Source of the DNA: Oscillospiraceae bacterium
Lineage (GTDB): Bacteria; Bacillota; Clostridia; Oscillospirales; Oscillospiraceae
Direction of reading: 5' to 3'
Assembly: GCA_017458025.1 (NCBI GenBank)
Contig: JAFTGG010000194.1
Location: 1-5,795 of the forward strand
Length of the DNA stretch: 5,795 bases
Shown: positions 5,743 through 5,795 of the stretch, piece after piece
Layout: every line of letters starts with the position of its first letter
How positions within the stretch are numbered: position 1 is the first letter of the stretch
The notes under the pieces: generated by a model
Told to the model about the DNA's origin: nothing
Databases searched by the model: none
The model's input: only the letters and a program-made list of their open reading frames with translations
Program-made: the position numbers and the translations under genes

Positions 5743-5795
5743 ATAGCTCCATATCCGTGATGCGGTCGAAATTCGCGGCGGTCACGCGACGGTAA
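5741..5795 (-). CDS. Possible 3' end of a convergent gene, cut by the window edge
   Basis: Read on the minus strand, this tip gives YRRVTAANFDRITDMEL followed by TGA (5741–5743). Most third codon positions are G or C, like the confirmed genes. A stem-loop follows at once and a bidirectional terminator lies further on, as expected for a gene converging on the thiolase. Only 17 residues are visible and I do not recognise a family. The final Leu codon CTA looks rare for this DNA. It may be non-coding. Confidence 0.35.
   Translation of the reverse strand, partial: YRRVTAANFDRITDMEL

Noticed and set aside
5555..5746. Plus-strand 63-codon open frame across the terminator region
   Set aside because: It runs through three stem-loops, overlaps the end of the thiolase reading and has no ribosome binding site or recognisable sequence.
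5760..5795. Short plus-strand ATG frame (11 codons) at the right edge
   Set aside because: There is no ribosome binding site and the peptide is very short; the minus-strand reading of the same bases looks more gene-like.

Overview
The window is GC-rich chromosomal DNA with the look of a high-GC member of the Clostridia (an anaerobic, Oscillospiraceae- or Christensenellales-like Firmicute). The reasons are the Mfd–PrsA-type gene order, purine-rich Shine-Dalgarno sites, a sigma-A-type promoter, a clostridial biosynthetic thiolase and a Rex-type redox operator. This placement comes from family knowledge and gene order, not from a database search.

Layout: (1) 2–3085 (+) is the 3' part of mfd, the transcription-repair coupling factor, cut by the left window edge. 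(2) 3102–4220 (+), 16 nt downstream, is a membrane-anchored or secreted parvulin-type peptidyl-prolyl isomerase of the PrsA/SurA kind, probably co-transcribed with mfd. (3) 4217–4307 is a compact control region. Its -35 box overlaps the stop codon of the isomerase gene, a perfect TATAAT follows after 17 nt, and the short leader carries two inverted repeats. The second repeat matches the Rex box consensus at 12 of 14 fixed positions. A strong ribosome binding site comes next. (4) 4308–5561 (+) is a thiolase (acetyl-CoA C-acetyltransferase). (5) 5568–5742 holds three stem-loops, at least two of them good rho-independent terminators. (6) 5741–5795 (-) may be the 3' tip of a convergent gene.

The main finding is in the thiolase. 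A conventional reading stops at TGA 5514–5516, directly after the ATL of the family's C-terminal ATLCIGGGxG motif, so the stop sits exactly where the second catalytic cysteine belongs. Beyond the TGA the same frame continues with the expected motif (IGGVQG), ends at a second TGA (5559–5561) after 14 more codons, and meets the terminator 6 nt later. The neighbouring genes use TGA as an ordinary stop and TGG for Trp, so a wholesale code change does not explain it. The best hypothesis is a selenocysteine-containing thiolase with Sec at residue 403. A GC-rich stem-loop directly follows the UGA and could be a bacterial SECIS element. A point mutation or sequencing error (TGC to TGA) is the main alternative.

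How the parts may work together: the thiolase makes acetoacetyl-CoA from two acetyl-CoA, the entry step of butyrate or butanol-type fermentation, which consumes NADH. A Rex operator would tie its transcription to the NADH/NAD+ ratio. Cys88 together with a residue-403 selenol would form a very redox-sensitive active-site pair. The gene could therefore be under redox control at both the transcriptional and the enzyme level.
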